From Lithodes maja (taxonomy: Eukaryota; Arthropoda; Malacostraca; Decapoda; Lithodidae), in assembly GCA_037953745.1 (NCBI GenBank), contig JBAKBP010010437.1, positions 1 through 64,000 of the forward strand: a DNA stretch of 64,000 nucleotides, read 5' to 3'. Shown here in pieces: positions 51,857-61,759 of this stretch. Below the pieces are notes generated by a model. It saw nothing but the letters and a program-made list of their open reading frames with translations, did not search any database and was not told the origin of the DNA. Both the position numbers and the translations under genes were made by a program. Positions within the stretch are counted from its first letter, which is position 1. The number at the start of each line of letters is the position of its first letter.

Positions 51857-54351
51857 TGTTACGACCGGGGCTACGAATAAAACAAGGGCACTTAATGGTT
51901 GGACTAGTAATAGGGCACTATGCAACAACGGTACGCTAGATCCAAACCCTTGAACTTATATGTCGGCTAACAAAAAACACCTATACCCTCCAGAGTTAAT
52001 CTGCGATAACGGGGTATGCTTAACTGGGCATAAATGTACTCTACTCCAGGCTAACCCACACTGGTATAGCCTGATAACAATCAAGATGCAAGTTACGTTA
52101 CAATGCACAAAAGGGAAGCTATGGAAAGATCAATTAAATCAATGCAAGATTTAATACAATAAAAAGATGCTTCAATATAGTTACTCTAAACAACAATAAA
52201 CTCTTCACTCCTATCTGAAAGAAAGTGAAGTCTAGTCAGACCTGGAAATTTCTGAAGAAAGTCTGATGCTCATAAGATGCTCATATCTTAAATTATAGAA
52301 AGGCAGGAGGCAGGACACCCAACGTGTATACGGAGTACACAAAAAGATAGGACATATAATGTTAAATGACACAAGAATATTATAAGTGCGCAACGGCAGT
52401 AATATTCGACACTAAAAGAAATGCTTCGTCATCAACGAAACAGTCTACTATGGTTGTGCAACTCAACAACAACCTAGACTCATAAATGCTGTGAATAATA
52501 ATGCATACATATCATAAAGAGCTCATATCCTAACTAGTGTCTGCTAGGTGAATAAAGTCTAGCTGGGATATCAAGGTTAGGAAACTTTGGCTGAGCAAGA
52601 CTGGCTCATAGCCTAGCGTTGTCCTTAACCCGTTGAGCCCCGGCTAGTTATAATATTTTGTTCACCCCAGTCCCAAGCCTTTTTCACTTCTTTTTTTTTG
52701 TTTGCTAAAATGGAAGACAAGGATGAGAAATGAAAAAAAAAAAAAAAAAAAATCACCTCGGATATTTTTTTTTGGGGGGGGGGGGGGGGGCGGTGGGGGG
52801 TTGGGGGGGGTGGGAGCCACAAAAAAAATTGTTGAGCCAAAATGGAAGAGAATGGTGAGAAATGAAAAAAAGAAAAAAAAGAAACTCACCTCGGTCATTT
52901 GGGGGTCGGGGGGGGGGTCGAAAGTTCGTCTCCCCCGTATGACCCCCCGCCCGGGAGCACTAGGGTGAAAACTGAGTATGGCATTGTACGGCATACATCC
53001 TAAGGAGTGTCTCACATAAATCTCAAGCCTCTAGCTCCCATACGACCGGAGTAATGAAGGTTCAAAATGGCGGTGAACTATGGGTGTAAAGTATCCCCAC
53101 TAAGCCCACCACCACCGACCGCACGGCTGTCTTGGCCCGCTCACACCTACCGGCCCGGCTCCCACACACACTACGGTACCTCCCCCTCCTATTCTCCCGC
53201 CATTTCCTACCTTATGAGCCACGTAAATGATTTTTAATATGCCGGACGCACGTGTTGCGTCGCTGGGAGTTGGTGATAACAAACTGCCGACGTATCACGT
53301 GCGACGCTGGGTCTCAATGGGTTAAGGCGGTATGATTAAAGTTACGTTAAATGACGGGGATGCTCTCTTGGTAGATCCAGATCTCAAGTATCTGGTTCTA
53401 CCCTGGCGATCCCTCTAAAGTCAAGCAAAGAGGCAGCACTGTGTGACAAGGAAGTAGGCTAATGCCCTCTTACCACACGATGCTGCACTCGCAAAAGGCA
53501 CAACCAAAAAGACAACCTAGGTTACCACAGAAACCGTCGAAGTCGTGTAGGTATAAGCGAACCGTACACTCATCGCTGACGACGACAACAGAAGCCTTAT
53601 CCCAGTCTAGCATTAAATAACCCAGCAGAGCACTAACTCAATAATGGAGACACACACCGAGTTCTTAACCTCTACTAACTAAGAACCCTCAAACCTATTC
53701 TAAATACATGTAAATATCTCAGAGAGCGACGCACATAATACGATGGGCCGATATGAAATCGTGTGCAGAACCCAAAGGGAGTGTTGTGACGTTAAAAGAT
53801 AAGAGGAATGAAAGAGAAGAAGTTGAGGAAGAGAGACAGTATCAGAATGGTGGAGATATGGGAGATAGTGGTAAAAAGGGTGTTAGTCATGTGCGTCCCT
53901 AGCCTGCTCTAAAGAGAGTAGCTTCTCGGGACCCCCAGGATCCCACAAAGGCATGGTGGTCAGCCAATCACAGGCCGCTACGTCACCAGGCAGCAGGCCT
54001 CCAGAAGGCGCCAGGAACCACCAGCCAATCTAAACCGAGAGAAAGGCCACGTGGGCGGGAAACTCCTCCAGGAGGGAGGAGGGAGGAGGGAAGCAACACT
54101 CACTACCCCCTCGCTGCCTGCTCGCTCTCTCTCTTTCAACTACACTACAATGCATCTTATGTTCTACTCATGATATAAAATGCTTCCCGTTGTCACAGAC
54201 GAAAATAAAGACCACCACAGGACTGTCTGTAACAATGCAAGTACTATGAAAGAAAGAATAACCTTCTCTGATAACTGTAGCCCATTTCACTGCCCTGGCG
54301 AGCGCTAGTGGCTAACGGGAGGCGATTCTGCCAACGCTGGAAGGCGTCACA
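51857..54351 (-). repeat. Probable Gypsy 3' LTR
   Basis: On the minus strand it would start TGTGACGCCTTCCAGCG just after a purine-rich TGGGCGGGG tract (complement of 54352-54360), and end CCCCGGTCGTAACA, giving TG...CA with matching TGTKACG/CGTAACA termini. It holds several CCAAT-type boxes (near 53965, 54025) and AATAAA-like signals. Length is about 1.8 kb without the inserted TTAA element. The partner 5' LTR is absent, so the call rests on termini and position only. Confidence 0.5.
52629..53321. mobile_element. TTAA-flanked non-autonomous element, family C
   Basis: 693 bp between TTAA at 52625-52628 and 53322-53325. The ends are CCCGTTGAGCCCCGGC and, inward, CCCATTGAGACCCAGC: 13 of 16 positions match. 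The interior is an inverted G-rich/A-rich region (52740-52920) with no gene. Frames such as 52662-53015 are low-complexity artefacts. Confidence 0.85.
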
Positions 54352-54767
54352 CCCCGCCCAAGATATGGGACGCTCAACATTAGGCAAGCACCATATCTGA
54401 CAAGACAGAATGCCGACAAGACCTGCTACAACCAGCCACTCCGCCAGAAATGAAATGCAAAGCTCAATCATAAACAAAACAACATTTTAGCATAAATAAA
54501 ATCTTATGACCTCTCCCAAACATAATAGTATAATTTTAGCCTGTAATGCTCCCCGAGCGAGCTTCATAGAGCCCAGCCTAGCAAGTGAAAGACAGGTTCA
54601 ACTTAAGGACTTTAGCTATAAGATTGGCAACTTACAATTAACTATCAAAAGAAAGAGTTTTTATGTGATTTTTTTTTTTTTTATTTAATTTTAATGTTGT
54701 TTTTGACGGCTGCTTTACAGGGGCAAGCCTGATTTTTCTCCACTCAAACCCACACACCTGTGGTGAT

Positions 54768-55532
54768 CTACGTCGGATCCTCCACCCTCGACAAACAGTC
54801 TGCAATCACATTCTCACAACCGGCAATATTGCGAATGTCTAGATTGTATTCTTGCAACATAAGTGACCAACGTGTCAGCCTCATATTCCGGTTGAGGAAT
54901 TGGTTCAGAAATTTAAGAGGGTGGTGGTCGGTGTAAATCACCATGACTGGCCCGTAGGCAGGAACATATACTTCAAAGTGACTGAGCGCCAACACTATTG
55001 CCAGCAGTTCTTTCTCTACCACAGAGTAGTTTTTCTGAGCGGAATTAAACTTCTTGGAAAAGAAACTGACTGCATGCTCCAAACCTTCCTCGTCTGTCTG
55101 CATTAAGACGGCACCAGCCCCTACACCGCTAGCATCCGTTGCCAGCTGGAATGGTCTTTCAAAGTCAGGGGCCCTGAGGATTGGGTGAGTGCATAGTAGG
55201 TGCTTAACCAGCGAAAAAGCCCTTTCACACTCAGGTGCCCACTTGAACTTTTTGTCTTTTGCTAATATATCTGTCAGAGGAGCTAACACAGTAGAATAAC
55301 CCTGAATGAAGCGGCGATAGTAACCGATCATGCCTAATAATCTTATGATCTGCCGCTTAGTGGACGGACGGGGGAACTGATTAATAGCCTGTATCTTGTT
55401 TTGGGTGGGGGCACACCTGACCTAATCCGACCACAAACCCAAGATATTGCACAGTTGCCCGGACAAAGTCGCACTTGCCAAGATTAACCACCAAGCTGGC
55501 CTCACTAAGCTTCCGAAACAAGGCTTCTATGT
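54768..55532 (-). pseudogene. Gypsy RT end and RNase H
   Basis: The segment 55532-55381 encodes EALFRKLSEASLVVNLGKCD, the RT connection region. After a frameshift, 55331-54768 reads MIGYYRRFIQGYSTVLAPLT, KWAPECERAFSLVKHLL and then RNase H: FQLATDASGVGAGAVLMQTD (first D), YSVVEKELLAIVLALSHFEV (E), VIYTDHHPLKFLNQFLNRNM (D) and NVIADCLSRVEDPT (last D) before a stop at 54768. All four RNase H acidic positions are visible. Termination directly after RNase H, with no integrase downstream, is the notable point. Confidence 0.85.
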
Positions 55533-58500
55533 TTTGTGGGGAGATTGTAGGCACCAATCGATCAGGGCTAGACCCAGGTGAGGTTATAGGCATGTGATAA
55601 AGAGTCGCTGGAACTCCTGTTTCATTTGCTTGGCCTCTCTTACTGATTTTCTTTGTGCCTCATTTACACTGAGAGCAATCCAGCTAGCTCTCACAAACAC
55701 CTCCTCCTCCTATCCACTTCACTACACTAAACATGCACACCACACTTCATTCCTCCACACCAAAATTAAAAAAATAAAACACAAAAATGATGAATTTTGG
55801 CCCGGCCTCGGAGTCCCCAGGGGGGGGGACCATAAATGCCCCCTCACCCGACCGACCATCCCCTGACGACCCCACACAATTACCTGGACCTCGGCCTGTT
55901 ACTCTTTCTATTAATTTCTGCAACATTCGCGGACTTTCCTCTAACTTTCACTCTGTTGAGCACCATCTCTCCTCCTACAAACCTGATCTTCTCTTCCTCA
56001 CCGAAACCCAGGTGTCTGTAGCAACATCCAGCAACCCCTTCTCTGTATCCTCCTACTTTCTCTATCCTAGTTTCAAAGCCAATGGCGGATGTTGTGCATA
56101 TGTGCACAACAAACTCACTTGCTCTCGTGTTCCCGATTTCGACTCCTCTGAATTCTCAACTTTATGGCTCAAACTTTCCTGTCATTCTCTTACTAAATAT
56201 TTCTGTGCTGTCTATCTTTCCCCTAACTCTACCAACTTTCCTAAATTCTTTGACTATCTAAACTCTACAGTGGAACACATTCTATCCATTTCTCCTTTCT
56301 CAGAAATCTCCATCTTAGGAGATTTCAACGTTCACCACCGCCAATGGCTCTCCTCTCTCACTACTGATCCACCTGGTGAACAAGCCTACGTCTTTTCTAT
56401 CCTAAATGACCTAGAGCAGTTAGTTCAGCAACCCACCCGTATCCCGGATCGCATCGGAGATCGGCCCAACATTCTTGACCTGTTTCTAACTTCTAACCCT
56501 TCTTCTTATACTGTCGATCTTTTCTCTCCTTTGGGCTCCTCCGACCATAAACTTATCTCTGTCACCTGTCCTATCTCTCCAGTACAGCCACCCGATCCTC
56601 CTAGCCGGCGGCGCTTGTGGCACTTTGGCGCTGCCGACTGGGAGGCTCTTCGGCAGTACTTCTTTGATTTCCCATGGACTGATTTCTGCTTCCATGGCCG
56701 GGGACCCTCGGAGAGTGCTGAACGCATTACCGAGGTAATCCTATCGGGCATGGAAGCATACATTCCATTCTCTTTCTCTCAGACTAATGCTAAAAAATCT
56801 TGGTTTACTCACGCCTGTTCTACTGCTGTCCGCAATAAGGAGGAAGCATTCAAACGGTACCGACGCCTTAAAACTCAAGACTCTCATTCTTCATATGTTT
56901 CTGCCCGGAATCAAGCCAAATCTGTTCTTCGACTTGCCAAACACTCTTTCATCAATAATAAATGCACTGAACTATCCAACTCTAGCTCTTCCCAAGCTTT
57001 CTGGCATCTAGCCAAAAACCTCTCCAACAATTTCTCTTCCTCGTCTTTCCCTCCCCTTTCCCACTCTGATGGCACAACCATCACTTCTTCCTCTGACAAA
57101 GCTAAACTCTTCGCTCAAACTTTTGCTAGAAACTCCACCTTGGATGATTCCGGTGCTATTCCTCCCTCTCCGCCCTCCTCTCTCTTACTTATGCCTAATA
57201 TCCTAATCTCTTCTAAAGATGTACTTTCTACCCTCTCTGGGCTTAACACTAATAAGGCGTACGGTCCGGACGGTGTTCCTCCTGTTGTTCTCAAAAACTG
57301 TGCTTCCGTGCTGACTCCCTGCCTAGGCAAACTCTTTCGTCTCTGTCTATCCTCTAACGTCTTCCCTTCATGCTGGAAGTTTGCTCACATTCAACCTGTC
57401 CCAAAGAAGGGTGACCGCTCTCAACCCTCCAACTATCGTCCAATTGCTCTTATCTCTTGTCTTTCTAAAGTTTTTGAAACTATTCTTGCTTCCAAATTTC
57501 TTAAGCATTTCTCTTCTCATAATCTGCTCTCAGATCGCCAGTATGGCTTCCTTAAGGGTCGCTCTACTGGTGATCTTCTTTCATATCTTACTAACTCTTG
57601 GTCATCCTCCTTTCGGGACTTCGGTGAGACTTTTTCTATTGCACTAGACATATCGAAAGCCTTCGATAGAGTCTGGCATAAATCTTTAATTTCTAAACTA
57701 CCCTCCTTCGGTTTCTATCCCTCCATCTGTGCCTTTGTCTCTAATTTCCTTTCCGGCCGTTCCATAGCTGCGGTTGTGGACGGCCATTGTTCACTTCCTC
57801 ACCCTATAAACTCCGGTGTTCCTCAGGGCTCTGTCCTATCTCCTATTCTCTTTCTAATTTTTATAAATGATCTCCTTAACTGTACCTTAATTCCCATCCA
57901 TTCATACGCAGACGACTCAACCTTACACTACTCCATTAGTTTTTCAGAACGCCCCAGCCAGCAATCCCTCAACGACAAACGTAATGAAGCCATAGAACTC
58001 TTAAATTCTGATCTAAATACTATTTCCAATTGGGGCAGAGAAAACCTTGTTAACTTTAATGCTTCCAAAACCCAATTTCTCCATCTATCTACCCGTCAGG
58101 ATCTCCCAGCGGACTATCCCTTATTCTTCAACAATACAAAAATCAACCCTTCATCTTCTCTCAATATTCTTGGTGTCTCTTTTTCTTCTGCTCTCATTTG
58201 GAAGGACCATATTACCAGTCTTGCTAAGGCAGCCTCCCAGAAGCTGGGTGTGCTCAATCGCCTTAGGGGGTTCTTTTCCCCTGCACAGCTTCTTGCTCTG
58301 TACAGGGGCATAGTGCGCCCTTGTATTGAGTATTGTTCACATGTGTGGGGAGGTTCCTCTCACACCGCTCTCCTAGACAAAGTTGAAAGGAAGGCCTTTC
58401 GTATCATTAACTCCCGTCCACTCACCAACTCTCTGCAATCTCTCTCTCTCCGCCGCAATGTTGCATCTCTCTCGCTATTCTATCGCTACTATAATAATCA

Positions 58501-58850
58501 GTGTTCCTCAGAGCTATCCCAGTGCATACCACCTCCTTTACGTAGGGCACGTGGTACCCGTCTTGCAACTCAATCCCACCCCTACTCTGTGCAACTCTCC
58601 AACCCAAGAGTGAAACGTTACTCTCAAACTTTCTTCTACTCAACATCTGAGCTCTGGAACTCTCTCCCAGAATCAGTCTTTCCCTCTTCCTATGACTTAA
58701 ATTGCTTCAAACTCCGTGTGTCCAGGCATTTTGGCTCAAACGTCCCTTGATTTTGGCCCTGTCACTCTTTCAACTATGGGGGAGGCACTCGCTATAGGCA
58801 GTTATGCCTTTTGCCTCCCTCAATCACATAGAAAAAAAAAAAAAAAAAAA
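55533..58850 (+). mobile_element. Intact Jockey-like LINE inside the Gypsy element
   Basis: 3.3 kb with about 250 bp of 5' leader, one ORF, a 3' UTR of about 80 bp and a poly(A) tail (58832-58850). It is flanked by ATGT (55529-55532 and 58851-58854), a short target duplication. It lies opposite in orientation to the Gypsy host and splits its RT domain. A poly(A) tail and the YADD box suit the Jockey group; no ORF1 is present upstream. Confidence 0.85.
55787..58750 (+). CDS. LINE endonuclease/reverse transcriptase, intact
   Basis: 987 residues without a stop or frameshift. The APE-type endonuclease spans residues 40-260: NFCNIRGL (N46), LTETQ (E73), ILGDFNVHHRQW (D179, N181), PNILDLFLT and LGSSDHKLIS (D253, H254). 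A linker with KRYRRLK follows. RT spans about 485-760: NKAYGPDGVPPVVLKNC, QPVPKKGDRSQPSNYRPIAL, RQYGFLKGRSTGDLLSYLTN, ALDISKAFDRVWHKSLISKL (D621), SGVPQGSVLSPILFLIFIND and SYADDSTLHYS (YADD 707-710). The C-terminus has CIEYCSHVWGGSSHTALLDK and SELWNSLPESVFPSSYDLNC. ATG 55787 is the first in frame; a later start is possible because residues 1-38 are not conserved motifs. It nicks DNA and primes reverse transcription at the nick. All catalytic residues are present, so it could be active. The degenerate copy at 48990-51497 is a relative. Confidence 0.92.
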   Translation: MMNFGPASESPGGGTINAPSPDRPSPDDPTQLPGPRPVTLSINFCNIRGLSSNFHSVEHHLSSYKPDLLFLTETQVSVATSSNPFSVSSYFLYPSFKANGGCCAYVHNKLTCSRVPDFDSSEFSTLWLKLSCHSLTKYFCAVYLSPNSTNFPKFFDYLNSTVEHILSISPFSEISILGDFNVHHRQWLSSLTTDPPGEQAYVFSILNDLEQLVQQPTRIPDRIGDRPNILDLFLTSNPSSYTVDLFSPLGSSDHKLISVTCPISPVQPPDPPSRRRLWHFGAADWEALRQYFFDFPWTDFCFHGRGPSESAERITEVILSGMEAYIPFSFSQTNAKKSWFTHACSTAVRNKEEAFKRYRRLKTQDSHSSYVSARNQAKSVLRLAKHSFINNKCTELSNSSSSQAFWHLAKNLSNNFSSSSFPPLSHSDGTTITSSSDKAKLFAQTFARNSTLDDSGAIPPSPPSSLLLMPNILISSKDVLSTLSGLNTNKAYGPDGVPPVVLKNCASVLTPCLGKLFRLCLSSNVFPSCWKFAHIQPVPKKGDRSQPSNYRPIALISCLSKVFETILASKFLKHFSSHNLLSDRQYGFLKGRSTGDLLSYLTNSWSSSFRDFGETFSIALDISKAFDRVWHKSLISKLPSFGFYPSICAFVSNFLSGRSIAAVVDGHCSLPHPINSGVPQGSVLSPILFLIFINDLLNCTLIPIHSYADDSTLHYSISFSERPSQQSLNDKRNEAIELLNSDLNTISNWGRENLVNFNASKTQFLHLSTRQDLPADYPLFFNNTKINPSSSLNILGVSFSSALIWKDHITSLAKAASQKLGVLNRLRGFFSPAQLLALYRGIVRPCIEYCSHVWGGSSHTALLDKVERKAFRIINSRPLTNSLQSLSLRRNVASLSLFYRYYNNQCSSELSQCIPPPLRRARGTRLATQSHPYSVQLSNPRVKRYSQTFFYSTSELWNSLPESVFPSSYDLNCFKLRVSRHFGSNVP

Positions 58851-58854
58851 ATGT

Positions 58855-59318
58855 GCTCACAGTGACTCTCAAAGTTGTCATCGTATATTATAACGTCATC
58901 TAGGTAGACAGTACAATTAGGGATGTCAGCTACTAACTCATTCATAAGACTTTGGAAGGTTGCTGGGGAATTTTTAAGACCATACGGCATCACATTGCAA
59001 CGGTAGGTGTTCCCATCAACCACAAACCCACATACCCCCTTCGCCCGCTCAGACAAGGGCACCTGCCAGTAGCCTTTCACTTGATCTACCTTAGTTAGAA
59101 ACCGTGCCTTACCAATCTTGTCTACGCTATCGTCCACCCGGGGGAGGGGATAAGCATTGGTGGGAGTCAACCCGTTCAATCTCCGAAAGTCAATGCAGAA
59201 GCGAACCTTCCCGTCAGGCTTGGGCTGCAGAGTGACAGGAGATGTCCACCAAACTGCCCCCTTCTCAATCAACCCCCGTTCTAACATATAACCTAACTCT
59301 GCTCTGAGGGCTGGGAGT
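58855..59318 (-). pseudogene. Gypsy reverse transcriptase
   Basis: The 155-residue frame reads LERGLIEKGAVWWTSPVTLQ, KVRFCIDFRRLNGLTPTNAY, PLPRVDDSVDKIGKARF, TKVDQVKGYWQVPLSERAKG (first catalytic D nearby), RCNVMPYGLKNSPATFQSLM and NCTVYLDDVIIYDD (catalytic YLDD). It ends where the LINE poly(A) joins (FFFFFF is the poly(A) read backwards). Domain order and motifs are typical of Gypsy elements. Confidence 0.9.
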
Positions 59319-59322
59319 TTAA

Positions 59323-59935
59323 CCCGGGAACTGCGGGAAGACTCTTTAGAGTTCGGCCGGCGGACTGCGGGAAGACTCTCTGGAGTAAGTAAAACTAAAA
59401 ATCAACTTTTTACATCGAAATTTTTTTTTTTTTTTTTTTTATTTTTTTTTTTTGGCCCCTGGGCCATGCACAATCTCAGTCCTCTACCTCCCCTCCTTCC
59501 CCACTTTCCTCCTATTCCTCAGTTATCACCTATTTTCCCTATTATTCCCTTATTCTGAGGTATATTTTCGTGCTAACATTAGCGAGTTGCAAGCAGGGTG
59601 TTGTCATCACTGATGGCCATCGAGTGCAAGAGAGAGAGAGAGAGTATCGATCGACTGTGTCTCAGTGGCCTTGGGGGAAATTGGCGGGAAAGGAGTTTGC
59701 CTCACCCATAGATTATACAACTCGCGGGCTATATCTCCGATTTTGACCATCCAAACGCTGTTTTCACTCGTTTTATTGTTGTTTCAGGTTAATACCTTTA
59801 TAATCAACCCATAATAGGCGCATATGGATAATTATTAATGCTATTAATGGTACAATGAATATTTTAGTGACGAAAAACCTCAAATACGTCAGCACAGGGG
59901 GAGGTTTTCATTTACCCCCGTGCGCACTTCAGAGG
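59323..59935. mobile_element. TTAA-flanked non-autonomous element, family A copy 3
   Basis: 613 bp between TTAA at 59319-59322 and 59936-59939. Nearly identical to 4216-4842 in the same orientation; the main difference is a shorter A/T homopolymer region. The Gypsy reading frame is continuous across the site if the element and one TTAA are ignored. Confidence 0.9.
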
Positions 59936-59939
59936 TTAA

Positions 59940-60490
59940 TAGGTGGAATTCTGTAGGGTACTGATTTAAAGGGGAGGGTGATCTCCCACGTCTACGTCGT
60001 GCACCACCCGAGTTGTGAGGCCTGGGTGCTCTGCAAATACAGTGGGGTATGAATCAAACAGGCGCTGCACAGCTACACGCTGTTGCTCAGGCAGGTGCAC
60101 TAGAGCCTCGTCAGCCACCTGTCTGGAGTTCCCCGCCCACTGGTCCGCAGAGACATGACACTCCCAGTTATCTTTCACCTGAGCTTCACTATCCCTCACT
60201 CCTTCTCCTCCATGACCGCTGCAGGTCAACACAGGGACAGCGAGAGGCTCAGGGGGGCGCCTCACAAACTCCTTCACCAGGTTCACATGGTACAGCTGGT
60301 TCTTTTTACGCCTATCTCGAGTAGCCACAAGGTAATCTAAGTCAGAGATCTTTTTCACCACCTAATAAGGACCGGCGTACTTGGCAGACAAAGGATGACC
60401 TGGCAGAGGTATCAGAATCAACACCTCGCTACCGCCAGACACTGCAGACGCTCTGTCAACGCTCTCACGACATCGATCATAATTTGAGTA
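59940..60490 (-). pseudogene. Gypsy integrase C-terminal module and RT leader
   Basis: The frame (ATG at 60361; coding sense starts upstream) reads EVLILIPLPGHPLSAKYAGP and Y, a stop, then VVKKISDLDYLVATRDRRKK and NQLYHVNLVKEFV: the GPY/F-type chromatin or DNA-binding tail of Gypsy integrases. A 60-residue linker leads to VQRLFDSYPTVFAEHPGL and VHDVDVGDHPPL, the usual segment just before Gypsy RT. Integrase tail and RT start are therefore fused in this order. The TTAA insertion follows immediately, and the frame continues beyond it. Confidence 0.75.
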
Positions 60491-61361
60491 TTAACTACTC
60501 ATCCTCTTCATTCTTGTGCATGAAAGGTGGTTAAGAGCACATTTAACCATCCTGTAGTTTAGTAAGTAACACTGCACGATATTTCGCTGTATAATGACTG
60601 ATAAACTTTGTGTTTATCACAAGACTCCTGCTCGGACAGGGCGCCACTAGCGCCATCTGTTGTTTTGTTTTGTTTGTAAACAAACGCTCTCTTCTTAGTT
60701 GATATAAAATCGTAGCCCCTAATTTTACCCATTACCTACTGTAGTAAGTATCAATTTAACTGCCTTGTATGTAAGTAAAGCTTTGCATATTAATTTGCTA
60801 ATAAACAATATTGTGTACTAACTAACCTGCCTACAGGAACGAACGCCGACACCATTTTGTAAACAAACTTTTTTGGGGGATTATACATATTAAATTCCAG
60901 CCAATTTTGTAGTAAATTTAAGTGCATTCATTTATCTTTTCCCCCTAGATAATATTCTTGACTTTTTCTCCTCAGAGTGATTTTACTTTAAGCTAAGGGT
61001 GGTATTTGTACAAACTAACCTAGCCTAACCCAACCTGCCAAGCTTTTAACCTAATCCAAACCTAGCCTAGCCTATAGCCAGCCAATCTGTTGTTCTCATT
61101 AACTCTAGTAGATATTGTATTTAGTATCCTACTGTAGCTATATATATCTGTAATTTTAGTTGTTGCTTGCACGATCTTGTAGTAACCTTTGACTGATACA
61201 TTTTGTTTTGTTTTATCTAAAAAGAGTAGGCTACTGCTTTACTAGGCTACAGTGACACCAGGGCCATCTGTTGATACAGTATATTAACCCCTTGTGTGCG
61301 GTCACACTTTATTTTTATATAATCTCTATTTGGTGAATTGTATATTTAGTTACATATTCTG

Positions 61362-61412
<51 letters not shown>
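60491..61412. other. No gene seen; possible 5' flank or leader of the CR1 LINE
   Basis: AT-rich with GCGCCACTAGCGCCATCTG near 60650 and CCAGGGCCATCTGTTGATAC near 61259, and CCTAGCCTA-type words near 61030-61080. An (AT)n run lies at 61362-61407. The exact 5' end of the LINE is not visible. Confidence 0.45.
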
Positions 61413-61415
61413 TAA

Positions 61416-61660
61416 GGTTAGGTTATCACACCTGGTAGCCTATTTCTGCGTATTTCAATTTTATTATTTTCGGTTAGGCTATTCAACGCTGGTAGCCTAT
61501 TGGTGCGTATTTAAATTTAAAAAAAACTTTTGGTTAGGCTATCGCCCCTGGAAGCCTAATTCTGCGTATCTCAATTTTTTTGTTTTCGGTTAGGCTATCA
61601 CCCCTGATAACCTATTGTTGTGTATTTCAACATTGTTTTCGGTTGAAGTGATTGAAGTGT
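61416..61660 (+). repeat. Four tandem 53-60-bp monomers upstream of CR1 ORF1
   Basis: Monomers begin GGTTAGG at 61416, 61472, 61532 and 61588 (a partial fifth at 61641) and share GGTTAGGCTATC, CCTGGNAGCCTA and GCGTATTTCAATTTT. Tandem monomers just before ORF1 resemble 5' UTR promoter repeats of some LINEs. Confidence 0.85.
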
Positions 61661-61671
61661 TTCTAAAGTGA

Positions 61672-61740
61672 GTGAAGTGTTTTAAAGTGAGTTAAGTGTT
61701 TTAAAGTGAGTTAAGTGTTTTAAAGTGAGTAAAGTGATCT
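61672..61740 (+). repeat. 19-bp tandem repeat in the CR1 leader
   Basis: About three and a half copies of GTTTTAAAGTGAGTTAAGT directly before the ORF1 start. Confidence 0.9.
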
Positions 61741-61759
61741 GAAGAAACTGACTGTTACC

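Larger units (their letters stand above)
54352..60490 (-). mobile_element. Gypsy retrotransposon with integrase upstream of RT (Gmr1-like order)
   Basis: Read on the minus strand: integrase C-terminal GPY/F-type module (about 60450-60270), linker and RT start (60270-59940), TTAA element, RT (59318-58855), nested LINE, RT end and RNase H (55532-54768), a stop, about 410 bp of non-coding DNA, then the LTR. No integrase follows RNase H. Ordinary Gypsy elements have RT-RNase H-integrase; Gmr1-like elements have integrase first. The element is 5'-truncated near 60490, so protease and the integrase core are not in the window. Stops and two insertions make it dead. Confidence 0.75.

Noticed and set aside
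52662..53015. Poly-F and poly-P frames (117 codons)
   Set aside because: Translation of A-rich and G-rich homopolymer runs inside TTAA element C.
51857..54234. LTR ending at GTAACA (TGTTAC...GTAACA)
   Set aside because: The termini match, but no purine tract or primer site lies beside 54234; the boundary at 54351 has TGTGACG next to a TGGGCGGGG tract and fits better.
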